Shown here: in pieces, positions 13,637 to 24,600 of the stretch
How the letters are laid out: every line of letters starts with the position of its first letter
Numbering within the stretch: position 1 is the stretch's first letter
Origin: Rhynochetos jubatus
Lineage: Eukaryota > Chordata > Aves > Eurypygiformes > Rhynochetidae
Assembly (NCBI GenBank): GCA_027574665.1
Contig: CM050651.1
Location: forward strand, 6,077,501 to 6,141,500
DNA: 64,000 nucleotides
Direction: 5' to 3'
Notes under the pieces: model-generated
Database searches by the model: none
Told to the model about the DNA's origin: nothing
Seen by the model: only the letters and a program-made list of their open reading frames with translations
Program-made: the position numbers and the translations under genes

Positions 13637-14784
13637 AGACATATCTCTGAATAACTGCTTTGATAAAACAAAACTATCCTTTCTAATGACTTCTGTGTAA
13701 CAATCAGCTATCTACTCACTGTATGTAATGAATGCAAGTAGATTATTTTACGTGTGAAATAACTAGTATCGTTAAAATGGCACCCATTGTTCAATCCGTG
13801 TGCTCTTGGAAGTCTCCATATATCACAATTGCATAAGACATTTTGGAAAAACATTTGAGGTCCCCTGAAAGCTATTTGCAAGAGTTATTATCCAGTGTCA
13901 TAAACATCTTGTGCAGAATGTGAATAATTTGTCTATCAGACAACGTACAAGCAAGCTCTTTCCTCCACTTCAAACTTTGACTATAAACAATTTCCATATT
14001 ACTGTTGAATCAAAGTCCATTAATCTTCTAAAGCAACAGGACAAAGGAGGTCTCAACAAATGTTTAATAAATTACTGTAGAACAGTAATACTATTACTGA
14101 AATAATTCCCATCATGAAAGGTGATTTAAGTGTGAAAGCAGTCTTATGAGTGGCTTCAGAGCATCTTACTTGGGATATTGTCAGTAAAATCAAATTTAAC
14201 TAGACAATACCTAAACACACTTTCTTTTTTCTTTTTCTGATTTTTATGGGAAAGATAAACCATTTGCATGTCTACAGAAATTTAAAAAAAATAAAAATCA
14301 ATTTAATCAAAAAAGACTCTGGGATTAAGGAGGTCATGATTTACAAAAATAGAGCAAAACCTAACATCCAGATTTTCAATCAGTGTTAATCAGAATAGTT
14401 CCATTTAGGTCCAATTTATGCTAGCTAAGAATCTGGCCATAGATTTAACGATCTCATTGGTAATGAAGCAGAAAGATGGGTTTACAAAATCAACAGTGAG
14501 GAAACAGAAGAAAAAAGAAAGAAATATTTTGGCAGCAATCCAGCATTCATAACTGAAGTAATGTTCAATTACTGTGAAACGCTTTATGGAAATAAATGTT
14601 AGTTCTACATGAATCCCAAATGAGTTTATTACAATCAGTGCTATTAAAATGATTAAAATACAGTGTTACTAATATGCCAAACAACTGTGATTGCAGTTTC
14701 ATAAAACTAGTGTTTAATATCCATCAAAGATAAAGGATTTTTTTCTGTAGTAACTAAACATAATGATGTGTCTAAACCATTTCA
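13637..14784. other. AT-rich non-coding stretch
   Basis: Ordinary AT-rich DNA with no recognisable gene, RNA or repeat. Confidence 0.45.
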
Positions 14785-14900
14785 AATTATGACATTGATG
14801 ATAATGTTAATTAGCCTTTTAAAAGGAATTAACCTAGTGTAATGTGTAAAATATATTAGAATACCTAAAGGTTACCTAATTAACACAAAACTACTCTTAG
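14785..14900. promoter_or_regulatory. TAAT-rich block with nested palindrome (candidate enhancer)
   Basis: This very AT-rich block contains several homeodomain-type TAAT/ATTA cores. At 14806-14833 there is a nested palindrome: outer arms gttaatt/aattaac enclose a perfect inner palindrome ccttttaaaagg (14815-14826), with one two-base bulge (ag). Clusters of TAATTA-type sites are typical of conserved vertebrate enhancers in gene deserts. Function is inferred from composition only and conservation could not be tested. Confidence 0.2.
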
Positions 14901-17184
14901 TAGCCGTTTTATATCAGCAGAACAGGAAAATTAAAATCAATACATCATAAAAACATTTGCTTGTTTACATTTTAATTTCTTTTCCCCCAAAAAGTACAAA
15001 ATGTTTGTAAACATATTTTTGCTTAGAAGGTTTTGGTTCTAATGGTACTCAAACCATTTAATTCAATCACCATTTTCAGATCCCTAAATGACAGCTGAAG
15101 AATGAAGAACTTCCTTAAATATACAGTATTAATAAATAATGGCTCATCTTAGAAGGGAAAACCCCCATGAAATTACATGAATCTATTCAGTCTGACTATT
15201 TTAAAGAGCTTTTTCTAATGGAGAATAATACATTTTGGTTATAGTGTAATGTGCAAGTTTATCAGCAAATATATTTACTGAGAAGCTGTACAGGTGCCAC
15301 AGTCTGTGCTACAATTTTCCTAATGAAAAATGTTTTAAGTAGAACACACACGCACACACCATAGCAGCAGATTTTATACATCGCACATCTATGGAGTTAA
15401 CAGTACCAACAGAATTGTGAGGATGATAGCTACTCAGAAGCTGGCCCAACTCATACCGTATTTTTTAAGATTTATGGTTCTCAAGAAACCTGATAGTATT
15501 AAACATTTAGTTTCCTATCTAATGTGGAACTATGTAAATTTAAATACCATTCTTGCTGTGAGAGTGCAGTGTTAACAGTGGGCATTTCAGCTGTAGGTAT
15601 ATATAAATATGTATATCTCTGTACAACAGTCAAATATAAATATCTACGTGGACACCATGAGAAAGAACCAGTTTTGCAAAATCAACGACAATGCTGCAGC
15701 TAAATGGTTACTAGTAATAGTAGCTATTTCATTCAGTATCTTTTTTTGTTACTGGGTTTCAGCTTTGCTCAGTCTAATTACTCCAAGAGCTCTGACAAGA
15801 AATACATAAATTTTCATGCTCCACCAGCCACCTGATGGATGCATTACATTTCACGGCAATCTCTTGTGGAACAAACTTTTCTTGTAGCTTTTACTTCCAC
15901 AATTACTTTAACAAATACTGTAACTTTTTTCTTCTTCTTGACCTAAAGCATTTTCATTCTGCCATAGTTTCTTTTAAAAGAGCCTCTAAAAGAATACCAT
16001 ATAAGCAAGCATGGACCCTCTTCCCCTTTGCTGAATGAAAGGTAGTTCTGAAGTCTCTGAAACTCAGATGAAAAAGTGACTAACAGCAAAACTACCAATT
16101 TTAGGCAAATTCTCTGAAAGGACAGATGTTTTATATGAGTCTGCTAAAGTCATAAAAACAAAAGTGACATTAGGCAAATACTCTTCTTTCAGCAAAATTC
16201 ACTTCCCACTCCACGAAGAGATCAAGTGTTCACTTAAAACATGACAAGCATCCCACATCAGAATTAGATGAGGATGGCAGATGGATGAATACATCAAAAA
16301 GTTCCCACAATGCTTGCATGCCAGGAAAGTCATGTCTGATTTCATTCCACAGTCAAACATAAAAAGGTCACTTAAGAGAGACTGGAAATAACTAAGGGAT
16401 GAGACAAGAGAGGTTGTTACAGAAGCATGACTGGGAACTCAGTGTCCAAAACACAGAGTATAACTCGGTGACTTCCCACAATTCCAGTATGTTGGTGGAA
16501 GACAGATAACAGGGCTCCTGCTTTCTGCTGGCATGGCACCAGCTGTGAAAGGTGCTTTTAATATCTATTACTTTCCCTTCTCCCATTTGTACACTTATCT
16601 CACCTATTTTGTACAGCATTAATTATACTTCATATTTTCCATTCTCTGCAGATTATCAAATAGTTGGTCTAGGTGAGCAAGAAAGAAACACTACTTTGTT
16701 CCATGTCCTACCATGTATTTTAAATCTAAACCACATTCCCAGGCAGGTTTATATACAAGTTAAACCTTTCTGAGGGAAACGGAACAATTCATTACAATTT
16801 GTGTTTTTAAAGGCTTTTAGTTGTCATCTATTTTACATTAAACAATAACTGAATAGAATACAAGTTTCTTGAAATACCATCTGAGACTCAAGACTCCCTA
16901 CTCACAGTCTAACAAGTCATACCATCTCATCTACTCCTTTTTCTATCATAAATGAGTTATTTGCTGTACATGGGTAGGTTGAGTAGAAGAGACATATTTC
17001 TCCCACTGAAGTGCATCTATTGTTGCCAAATAATATAATCTACTGAAAAACAGGAGACATGAATCTCTGCTTCATGAGACTGAGAAGTTAATTGAATCAT
17101 TATTTTCAGCCTTCTTGGCCATCTACTAAATTCAGTATTCTCACCACCACTTTCACCTCCACTCTGAAAAGTTTCTATGACTCA
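14901..17184. other. AT-rich non-coding stretch
   Basis: No gene or transposon was recognised. A short imperfect CA tract occurs at about 15346-15359 and TATA-like repeats near 15597-15615. Confidence 0.45.
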
Positions 17185-17212
17185 ACTTCAAAGACAGGAG
17201 GAGGGCGATTCC

Positions 17213-17246
17213 TGTGCAGACCATTGTGCAGACCTTTGTGCAGACC
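17213..17246 (+). repeat. Three-copy 12-bp tandem repeat
   Basis: The motif tgtgcagacc occurs three times at exact 12-bp spacing (starting at 17213, 17225 and 17237), inside the 5' part of the LTR remnant. It looks like a copy-specific expansion. Confidence 0.85.
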
Positions 17247-17299
17247 GTGCCCTGCAGCCTTGGAGAGTCATGGTGAAGCAGAGATCCCCCTGCAGCCTA

Positions 17300-17610
17300 T
17301 GGAGGACCCCACACAGGAGCAGGGGGGTGCCTGAAGGAGGCTGTGACCTTGTTGGAAGTCTGCGCTGGAGCAGGCTCCTGGCAGGAGCTGTGGCCCCGTG
17401 GAGAGAGGAGCCCAGGCTGGAGGTTTGCTGGCAAGACTTGTGACCTGTGGGGGACCCACACTGGACCAGGCTGCTCCTGAAGGACTGAACTCTGCGGAAA
17501 AGGACCATGCTGGAGGTGTTCATGAAGAACTGCAGCTCGTGGGGAGGACTCAGCCAAGAAGTTCATGGAGGACTGTCTCCTGTGGGAGGGACCCCATGCT
17601 GGAGCAGGGG
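17300..17610 (+). repeat. Imperfect 43-50 bp tandem array inside the LTR
   Basis: About seven degenerate units follow one another. Each contains a version of 'gtgg-(g/a)-ggaccc-a-c-ctggagcagg' followed by a variable part with 'gaagga' or 'gaggact'. Unit anchors lie near 17304, 17353, 17405, 17452, 17502, 17546 and 17589, giving a period of 43-52 bp. The same unit type is seen on the opposite strand at 29785-29860, which ties the two LTR copies together. Confidence 0.7.
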
Positions 17611-18000
17611 CAAAGTATGAGGATTTCTCCCCCTTGAGGAGAAAGGAGCAGCAGAGACAACGTGTGATGAACTGACCAAAACCCCCATTGCTCATCCCCC
17701 TGCACCACTGGAGGAAGAAGGTAGAGAAATCCAGGAAGAAAGTAAAGGTAAGGGGAAGGTGTTTTAAGATTTGTTTTTATTTCTCATTATCCTACTCTGA
17801 TCTGATCGGTAATAAATTACACTAATTTCCTCCAGTCAAGTCTGTTTTGCCCATGACAGTAATGACTGAGTGATATTCCTGTCCTTATCTCTACCCATGA
17901 ACATTTTGTTACATTCTCCCTCTCTTACCCAGCTGAGGAGGGGGAGTGACAGAGCAGCTTCGGTGGGCACCTGACCTACAGCCAGGGTCAACCCACCTCA

Positions 18001-19759
18001 CTGATTGATAGATTGGGAACTCCAATTCAGGAAACAAGGGCTTTCCCCTCACCAAGTTTTATTATCCTAGGCAAGGGAGCCAGGCAACGGGTTGCCCTAC
18101 TTCCAACCTATCCCTGGAGGCAGAGTCCTAAGAGAACATCCCTGTCAAACAAAAAGGTTTCCCTGCCTTTGGTCATGATTCATTCAGGTTGTCAGAGAAG
18201 ACAGTTTATGAGAATAACCAATAAGATAATTGTAAATATTATAGACTTACAAAAAAGTTCAGACATCCAATGGCAACAAGCTAACTTCTAGGACCAATAT
18301 TTCAAACAGTTCTCTTTTCATTAAAGGTCCAAGACAACAAACAAACTAAAAGATCCATAAGAGAGTATAGCAGCCTCTTCAGACAGGTTGATTGCTGTAG
18401 AGTGGAAGTTATCTTCTTATAAGTAATTATTGGTGCACTTAATTGGCTACAGCAGCTAATTCTGCCTATAGCGTTTTTATCTTAATTGCAAAAACCAGTG
18501 AAAAATCCTCCAACCAATATGACAAAGTGTAGGAGATGTTTTATTAATGTGTTTGTCTACAGCCCTGGATTTTGTGTCCATTCATTAAGTATTATGTGTT
18601 ACTTTTTTTTAGTAACACAATACAGAAGAATTCTAAAATGGAGCTATCCAGAACACAGTATATCTGAGCATTATTAGCAGCACCAATCTATGTTAGAGCT
18701 AAATAATTCTGTTTCCATATCATATTCAGATCTGAACAATACAGGCTATTTGTAAATGAAAAACATTTTTTCCCCTCACTCAGTGCTCTTCAAGTTTAAA
18801 ACTGCCTTATGCGACAAGTGTAGTATACTGAAAGTGATTGAAAATTGCCAGAAGAGAAGATTCCAAGTACACTTCAAGAGCTGTTCAGACATACCAAAAG
18901 CTTTGAAAACTGTTTTTCTTAGATCTGTACTTGTACACAATCTTTAAAAATTATATTCTAGGATTGTTTCTTGCTTGAGACATTTACACTATGTATTTTC
19001 TAGTTAACAACAAAATTAGCGCTGTATAAGATCAAAAATTGTTTTGCAAAGGACTAGGATACAGAAAAGTTGCCTTTCCAAATTGAAAAGGGTCTTCATG
19101 ATTCAAAATATCCTCTTAAAGAATCCATTGGAGACAACTAAACTTGTCTTGCCAGTTGAGTCATTTCATAACACGAACAGGAAAAACAGGAATTATTTAA
19201 AATGAATTGCAGTTACAATAAAGCCAAAATGTCTTGTTCTGAAAACTTAATGTAAAAAATAGAGCATTGTGTAGTGCTGAAGTTCCCTACTTCTGTGGTT
19301 CTTTTCCTCTCCTCCCTCTAAGGTCTTTGCTCAAAATTATATTTGGAGAAAATATTTCATTAAATACCACTTTTTTGTTTTCAATCCCAGTAGTTGCATA
19401 GTGAACACCAATATTTTTGGAACTGTGATTTTGATGAGATTTTAATCACAACCCTGTTACAGAAATAATTCATACCAAAGACCGCTGACATCAGAAAATA
19501 CTTTTTCCATTCTTAAAGTACCATTGATATTTAAAACAAAATCCCTAAAACCACCCCTCATCCCCCAATGGCATAGAACCAATTGCACACACACACAAAG
19601 GGAAAACAGAATGCAAAACACCTGTAACTTGGAGACCTAGATTCAAAGCTGAAGTCCAAACAAAGGTCTCTCGCATCTCATACAACCACCATTTGAGCTG
19701 CACATCAGAACTGGCTGTAGCCCAGCAAATGAAGTTTTTGGCATCGCTACTAGAAGACC
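18001..19759. other. AT-rich non-coding stretch after the LTR
   Basis: Directly after the LTR end there is no retroviral leader or coding sequence. A modestly GC-richer 200 bp (18001-18200) of unknown origin is followed by plain AT-rich DNA. No gene was recognised. Confidence 0.4.
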
Positions 19760-20170
19760 TTATACAGAACCAATGCTGCCAGACATCAGGGCTGGGGTGG
19801 TCTCGCCATGGCCCCAGCTGGGTTTAGCAGTGATAATAGCCGTTAAGTGGGGAAATGACCACTGATGCCTCTGCAGGCACTGACTCCAGCAGAGATGGGG
19901 GTGGAAAGGCCTGATCCTTGCCAGGTCATCCCTGAGGAACCACCTGAAGCCCTGTGGGTACCCAGGAAGGCACAGGGGCAAATTGCAGACCTCCCCTGGG
20001 CACCAGGGAGAAGGATGTATGCTGTGAGGAGGGTACATCATAATAAGACCAAGCAAGCTGAAACTGAGGAAGGAATCCCCAGAACCCCTACCACCCTGAT
20101 GCTTCTTCTTGGAATGATTAGCAGTATCACCCTTAGTTGAAGGCATCACAAGGGTGAGCCAGACAAACAC
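19760..20170 (+). pseudogene. Possible decayed retroviral pol/env-junction fragment
   Basis: This is a GC-richer patch of about 400 bp between two AT-rich stretches. On the plus strand 19865-20140 encodes 91 residues. They include a proline/glutamate-rich part followed by ALWVPRKAQG, and they end in a hydrophobic PTTLMLLLGMISS segment preceded by basic residues. That order (a WVP motif, a basic stretch, then a hydrophobic leader) resembles the integrase C-terminus overlapping the Env signal peptide in betaretrovirus-like avian ERVs. Upstream the same frame has stops, so nothing is intact. No LTR was seen beside it. The resemblance is weak and from memory; an unrelated old repeat is equally possible. 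Confidence 0.25.
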
Positions 20171-20319
20171 CAGAGAAGCGAGGTGTGTTCCCTTTTGCCA
20201 GTAATATTTTCAGTCTAACGGTTCCTTTTTTCCCCCCATTTTCTACTGATCAGTGTTTATTTATACTTCAGGTGTGGTTTATATTTCAAACTACCAGGTT
20301 ATTAGCTATTTAGGGGTAA

Positions 20320-20613
20320 TCATAGAATGGTTTAGGTTGGATGGGATCATCTAGTTCCAACCACCCTGCCATGGGCAGGGACACCTTCTACTAGACCAGG
20401 TTGCTCCAAGCCTCATCCAGCCTGGCCCTGAACACTTCCAGGGATGGGGCATCCACAATTTCTCTGGGCAACCTGTTGCAGTGCCTCACCACCCTCTTAG
20501 TGAAGAATTTCTTCCTGATATCTAATCTAAATCTTCCTGCTTTCAATTTAAACCCATTACCCCTTGTCCTGTCACTACAGAACAAGGCCCTTGTAAAAAG
20601 TTCCCCTCCAGCA
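20320..20613 (-). mobile_element. CR1 LINE, 3' end with ORF2 C-terminus
   Basis: This is a 5'-truncated CR1 retrotransposon on the minus strand. From its right-hand end it encodes the last part of ORF2, the reverse-transcriptase polyprotein. The minus-strand frame 20585-20391 gives residues such as RLDIRKKFFTKRVV, NRLPREIVDAPSLEVF and RLDEAWSNLV, the standard CR1 C-terminus, followed by the 3' UTR with the ccctgccatgggcaggg block and the tail tcatagaatgg (inverted) at 20320. The coding part retains an open frame over this short piece, but the element is a dead-on-arrival copy lacking the endonuclease and RT core. Confidence 0.95.
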
Positions 20614-22735
20614 TAATATTCTTTTGCACTCTCTGGTTTTGATCAGAGGTAACATTCTGTACCAAAATCACTAACAGTTATTATGAGGGAGAAAAAAAAA
20701 AAAAAATCTGTTTTAATTGAGTTTTTGTGATGAAGCATCATGTAGCAGAAGAATTTCAACTTAAATCTGGTACCAATTGTAAATTAAAATTATTTCATGG
20801 CATTAGATGACAGAGTAAGTAAGGCAAAAATATCTATACTTCAGAACATCAGACAAAGTAAAAATTGGCAACAATTATCTGGAGACACATTCACTTCAGT
20901 TTTTTTTTAATTTGTGTCAACACCCTTACACTTATGAGGAGGCCAACAATAATATATCACAATTTTATGGTTAAGAGGAAAAAGAGGAAATAAATCTGTT
21001 AAGAAAAAAAAAAAGGTTGTAGTGTCAGATTGCCAAGAAAGTTGTTAGAAAGAATGAAGCTTAAAAAAAATAAATCCATGAGAAACATCCAAAAAAAAAA
21101 AGCCTTTTAAAATGCTAACAATTTTAGTTGCTATATAGCAGCATTAAAATTATAATTCACAAATTGAAACAAACCACAAATATAACCATATTGATTATTT
21201 GTGGATGAAAAATGTTTTTCTGGCTTTCAGAAATATGGAATATTTTTAAAGAAGACATTTCAGGCATAAAATAAGCCTATACAATTGTAATAAGTTCCTC
21301 TGCTGTGGAAACAATGCTACTCAGCAGTAAATGGAAGTGAGAATAATTATTTCTTGCCAAAATAAATTCAACTTCACATTTTATCATTCCAACAGTTTTA
21401 TTAACAAGATAACAGTATTTTGCTCTCACAACTTTGAAAGCAGAACCATGTGAATTAATAGCTAATTCAGATTTAAAATTAATGAGCTTTACTGTGTTGA
21501 TTTTTTTCCAATTTTCTTGAATAGTATTTCCTTTAAATAGTCTTTCACATAATGCACAGTCTTATAAGTCCCAATTGAGTAACAATGAAGTCTCGTTAGT
21601 CTTTGTCACCTCATAATCATTCATGCTGCATTTTAAACAAGCAACATAAATTGCTGCCTTGGGAAATTATTTTGGAGTTATGGAAGAAATATGTGCCAGC
21701 TTAAGTTGCAGTTTGTTCTTGTAAAGCATTTTATACTAAAGAAGTTTTACTGGGCATACAAGAGTGTTTTCTCGTTAAATTACACAGGTTTTTTTCTGCT
21801 AAGTGTGGGTTACTTCTCACATATGTTAAATCCTAACTGCCTACCTACTTCATAACAGCTCTATTTAAAACCAGCATTTTTCACAGAGGTGATAATGTCA
21901 GATTTATTTATTTATTTTAAGGGAACACTTCAAAGTAATTCAAAAGAAGAGCAAAAAACATGAAGAGAGATTATTTTCATGAGGAAGGAATTCCATAGGA
22001 CAAGCGTTTGTTTTGAGGGATTTCTTTAATTTTCCCCATACCTCATTGTCAAGTCATGTGTTTCTGGCATTTTAGCACCAAATATAATGGAATCAGACCC
22101 ACATTTGTTGAAGTACCAATTAAACAATATTCACAATTAAATGAAAATTTACCTCTGGGCAGAGAGCCAGCATAAATCTAATGTACCATTTAAGTCCCAT
22201 TTATGACTTATTTTGAGACTAGATGGCAGCTGAGTGATATGTATGTCTCCCGCTGCACAAATTAACCCTTTAAGGATGTTTTCATGAAAATTCATGCTTC
22301 ATCCTTCAGCAGCATGCTCTTAATAATACATTTCATGTAGTTCACTATTTGTCCCTAGTGTTAGTGATACAGGCTCAGAAAATGTTTTTATAAACATGGC
22401 TAACCTCCATCACTAAAATGGAAAAAGATCTACCACTCCATACAATATCAAGTCACTGTAAGTAGGAAAGGTGTTTACTTCAAATTTGGAGGAGGACCAG
22501 ATAGCGGAAAAATTTTTAGAGACAAAGCCAGAAGATCACTCACTCTTTAGTTTACCAAAGAAGTAATGCTACCATGGAAGAAAAGATCAGGTGTTGGAAA
22601 TTTGTAAAGTTTTCATTAAAAGCTTCCACGGTCTTGCAGATCATCTAGGACATGCTTATATCCTTACAAGGGTAGCTTCAGGTTTAGGCACCCTTCCTTT
22701 ATTTCATGAAGTGAAAGACTGACAGTACTGTCAGA
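20614..22735. other. AT-rich non-coding stretch
   Basis: AT-rich DNA with A runs at 20692-20706, 21002-21014 and 21091-21101, and frequent TAAT/ATTA cores between about 21400 and 21500. No gene or transposon was recognised. Confidence 0.45.
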
Positions 22736-22776
22736 ATGCTGCCAGTAGGGATTTATTTCCCTTATTTCCTTAAGTG

Positions 22777-22855
22777 TTTCCTTTCCTTTCTTCTTTTTTA
22801 TTTTTCTTTTTTCTTTCGTTTTGGTTTTTGGGGGTGGAGTGTGGGGTGTGTTAGC
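22777..22855 (+). repeat. Polypyrimidine tract running into a G/T tract
   Basis: About 40 bases of almost pure C/T (22777-22817, one A at 22800) pass directly into about 35 bases of G/T-rich sequence with a G5 run. The strand asymmetry is extreme, a pattern capable of triplex or G-quadruplex structure. Confidence 0.8.
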
Positions 22856-24044
22856 TTTAAAAAGTCTTACGGAAAATTAAAAAAGCCACAAGATGAGGAT
22901 CCCTGCCCTCCATCATCTAGGTACAGATTTATCCCCCTTTATTCCATCTTAGTTTAGATAAAATACTTGTCAAATTATAAACTAGGAAGTTCAAATCTTA
23001 CAAAGGCAGAAGACACAGCTAATAGTCTTGTATTTTGAACTGCTCTTTCAGTAACTTTTTCACCAAAGTATTACTTGAAATGGAAATTTCTCAAATGCAA
23101 AATCATGTTCTCTGACCAAATAGTATTTAGCCCATGCAAAATGCAGCTGCTTTAACACATTACAGAAAGACTCCAGTACTCTAAACACAATAATTAACTT
23201 CTTCCTGTAGAAAATTACAAAGTTGGGTTAGATATCAGTCAGGTTCTTAATGCCTTACATTTTAAAGAGAACTGTTTCTCATGAGAAACAGCTGCTTTAG
23301 ACACACAGTTTTCAGACTGGAGTCTGTACTGTGAATCTTCACTGGAAGGACACACCTCCCTGTAGCCTAGAAATACCCTCTCGCAGAATTTTCTTTTGTG
23401 GACCCTAGGCAGGTCCCACCTCAGCATGCAGACCTGTGGGCATTTCAGTCTTGAGGAGCTAATACCGAACATCTAAAACTTCCTGAAGATTAGTGTATTC
23501 CATGGAGAGTTTAGAAGCCAGATTGAATTTTGAAATTTTGGATTTACTGACACAGAGGTTACTGAGAGATCTAAAAATCTTCACCATTCTGAAAGTGTGA
23601 AACAAACAAAAAAAAAAAATCAAAACCAAATGCAAGTGGACCCTTTAATGGCTATCTTTCCACTGGTAATTGTTTGATTACCTTTTTCAGACTAAGAATG
23701 TAATCCAGTTTGACAAACTGAGTTGGCAGATCTGCCACTAAAGCTTGCACAAATGTGATCATCTATGCTGAGATACATCCAAAAATTCCCAGTTCTTTAA
23801 CTTCTCCATTTAACAAACAAATATGCTGGTTCTATTTCTCATGAATTCAGGTACTAGACACAGAACTAAACATATCTCGCAAAGGAGGTCAAGAAACACA
23901 CATATCAGGCCAAGCTCCAGGTCCAGGACAGTGACACTGACGTACGTAAAAACTGAGTTTTCCTACAAGCAACTCTGATGTTCTAACGCATCCACCCTTC
24001 CCCTTGTGGCACAAAATAATATAATGTTCCTTTCACATGAAATC
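22856..24044. other. Non-coding stretch containing a palindrome
   Basis: Apart from the 20-bp palindrome at 23272-23291 and an 11-A run near 23607-23618, nothing was recognised. Short open frames on both strands show no family resemblance. Confidence 0.4.
23272..23291. repeat. Perfect 20-bp palindrome
   Basis: ctgtttctcatgagaaacag is a perfect inverted repeat with no spacer. It extends no further on either side. It could bind a symmetric dimer, but no factor is implied by the sequence alone. Confidence 0.95.
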
Positions 24045-24064
24045 GGGGGGGGGGGGGGGGGGGG
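24045..24064 (+). repeat. Poly-G run of 20
   Basis: Twenty consecutive G residues (24045-24064) follow 'aatc' and precede 'agg'. Such a run can fold into a G-quadruplex and is rare compared with the many A/T runs in this window. Confidence 0.95.
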
Positions 24065-24399
24065 AGGCATGTGTGGGATATATCATCAGTCTTGTGATTG
24101 GAACCTGGGAGGTTCAGTGAGCCCCAGCTCTCGACTTAACAGCATTACCTTGGTAGGGAACTTGAGCCACGAGGATACACCAGAGCTGAATAACCCCAAA
24201 ATGTATTTCACAACAAAGATCTTGATTTGCTGGACAATTCCCTAACTAGTTGTAAGTTTGAAGGATTTGTTCCTGACTGAAGTGTCATCAGTTATGTCAT
24301 TCCCATATTCTTAAACATTCACAAAAGAAAATTTTCAAAAGAGCCAAGACTCCTTACTGAAGTATCTTGTGAAAAACAGTATCATTATACAAGAGTTTG

Positions 24400-24600
24400 G
24401 AAATATTAATTGGCTTCACTTTTAATTAGTTAATGATCCAATTCAGCTGTGATCAAAGCACAACAGCTAGATAATTCAGGATAGAAAATGGAGTTAATTT
24501 ACTTCGATATGATACTACTTTCCTAATGACTTTATTTCAATGGAGTTTCAATTAGTTATTAGGTTATTTTACTCATTAGTCCAACAAGATGTCTGCAGGC
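24400..24600. promoter_or_regulatory. TAAT-rich cluster with a TCF/LEF-like site (candidate enhancer)
   Basis: Within about 200 bp there are at least six homeodomain-type cores (for example attaatt near 24406, ttaattag near 24422, ttaatga near 24430, caattag near 24549) and a gatcaaagc sequence (about 24451) matching the TCF/LEF consensus. Density is above the surrounding sequence by eye. Enhancer function is inference only. Confidence 0.2.

Larger units (their letters stand above)
17185..18000 (+). mobile_element. Avian endogenous retrovirus LTR, 5'-truncated, solo
   Basis: This is a GC-richer segment matching, by recollection, a widespread avian ERV LTR, probably of the ERVL type. Landmarks on the plus strand are the tandem array at 17300-17610, a GT-rich stretch ending ggaaggtgtttt (17755-17765), a polyadenylation-type signal aataaa (17812-17817), and the conserved end with cagctgaggagggggagtga and ggtgggcacctgac, terminating in caacccacctca near 18000. 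The upstream LTR part (start of U3) is missing. No primer-binding site or gag-like sequence follows, so it is a solo or broken LTR. Several open frames of 60-130 codons overlap it on both strands and are by-products of its composition, not genes. Subfamily assignment needs a repeat library. Confidence 0.75.

Noticed and set aside
17092-17695. Cluster of overlapping open frames on both strands
   Set aside because: All fall mainly in the LTR tandem array; repeats of a stop-free unit keep several frames open at once.
18001-18200. Possible retroviral leader or gag after the LTR
   Set aside because: No primer-binding-site-like sequence or gag-like frame follows the LTR end, so the LTR is treated as solo or broken.
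24006-24245. Frame encoding a poly-glycine stretch
   Set aside because: The glycine run is simply the 20-G homopolymer; no ATG or exon context supports translation.
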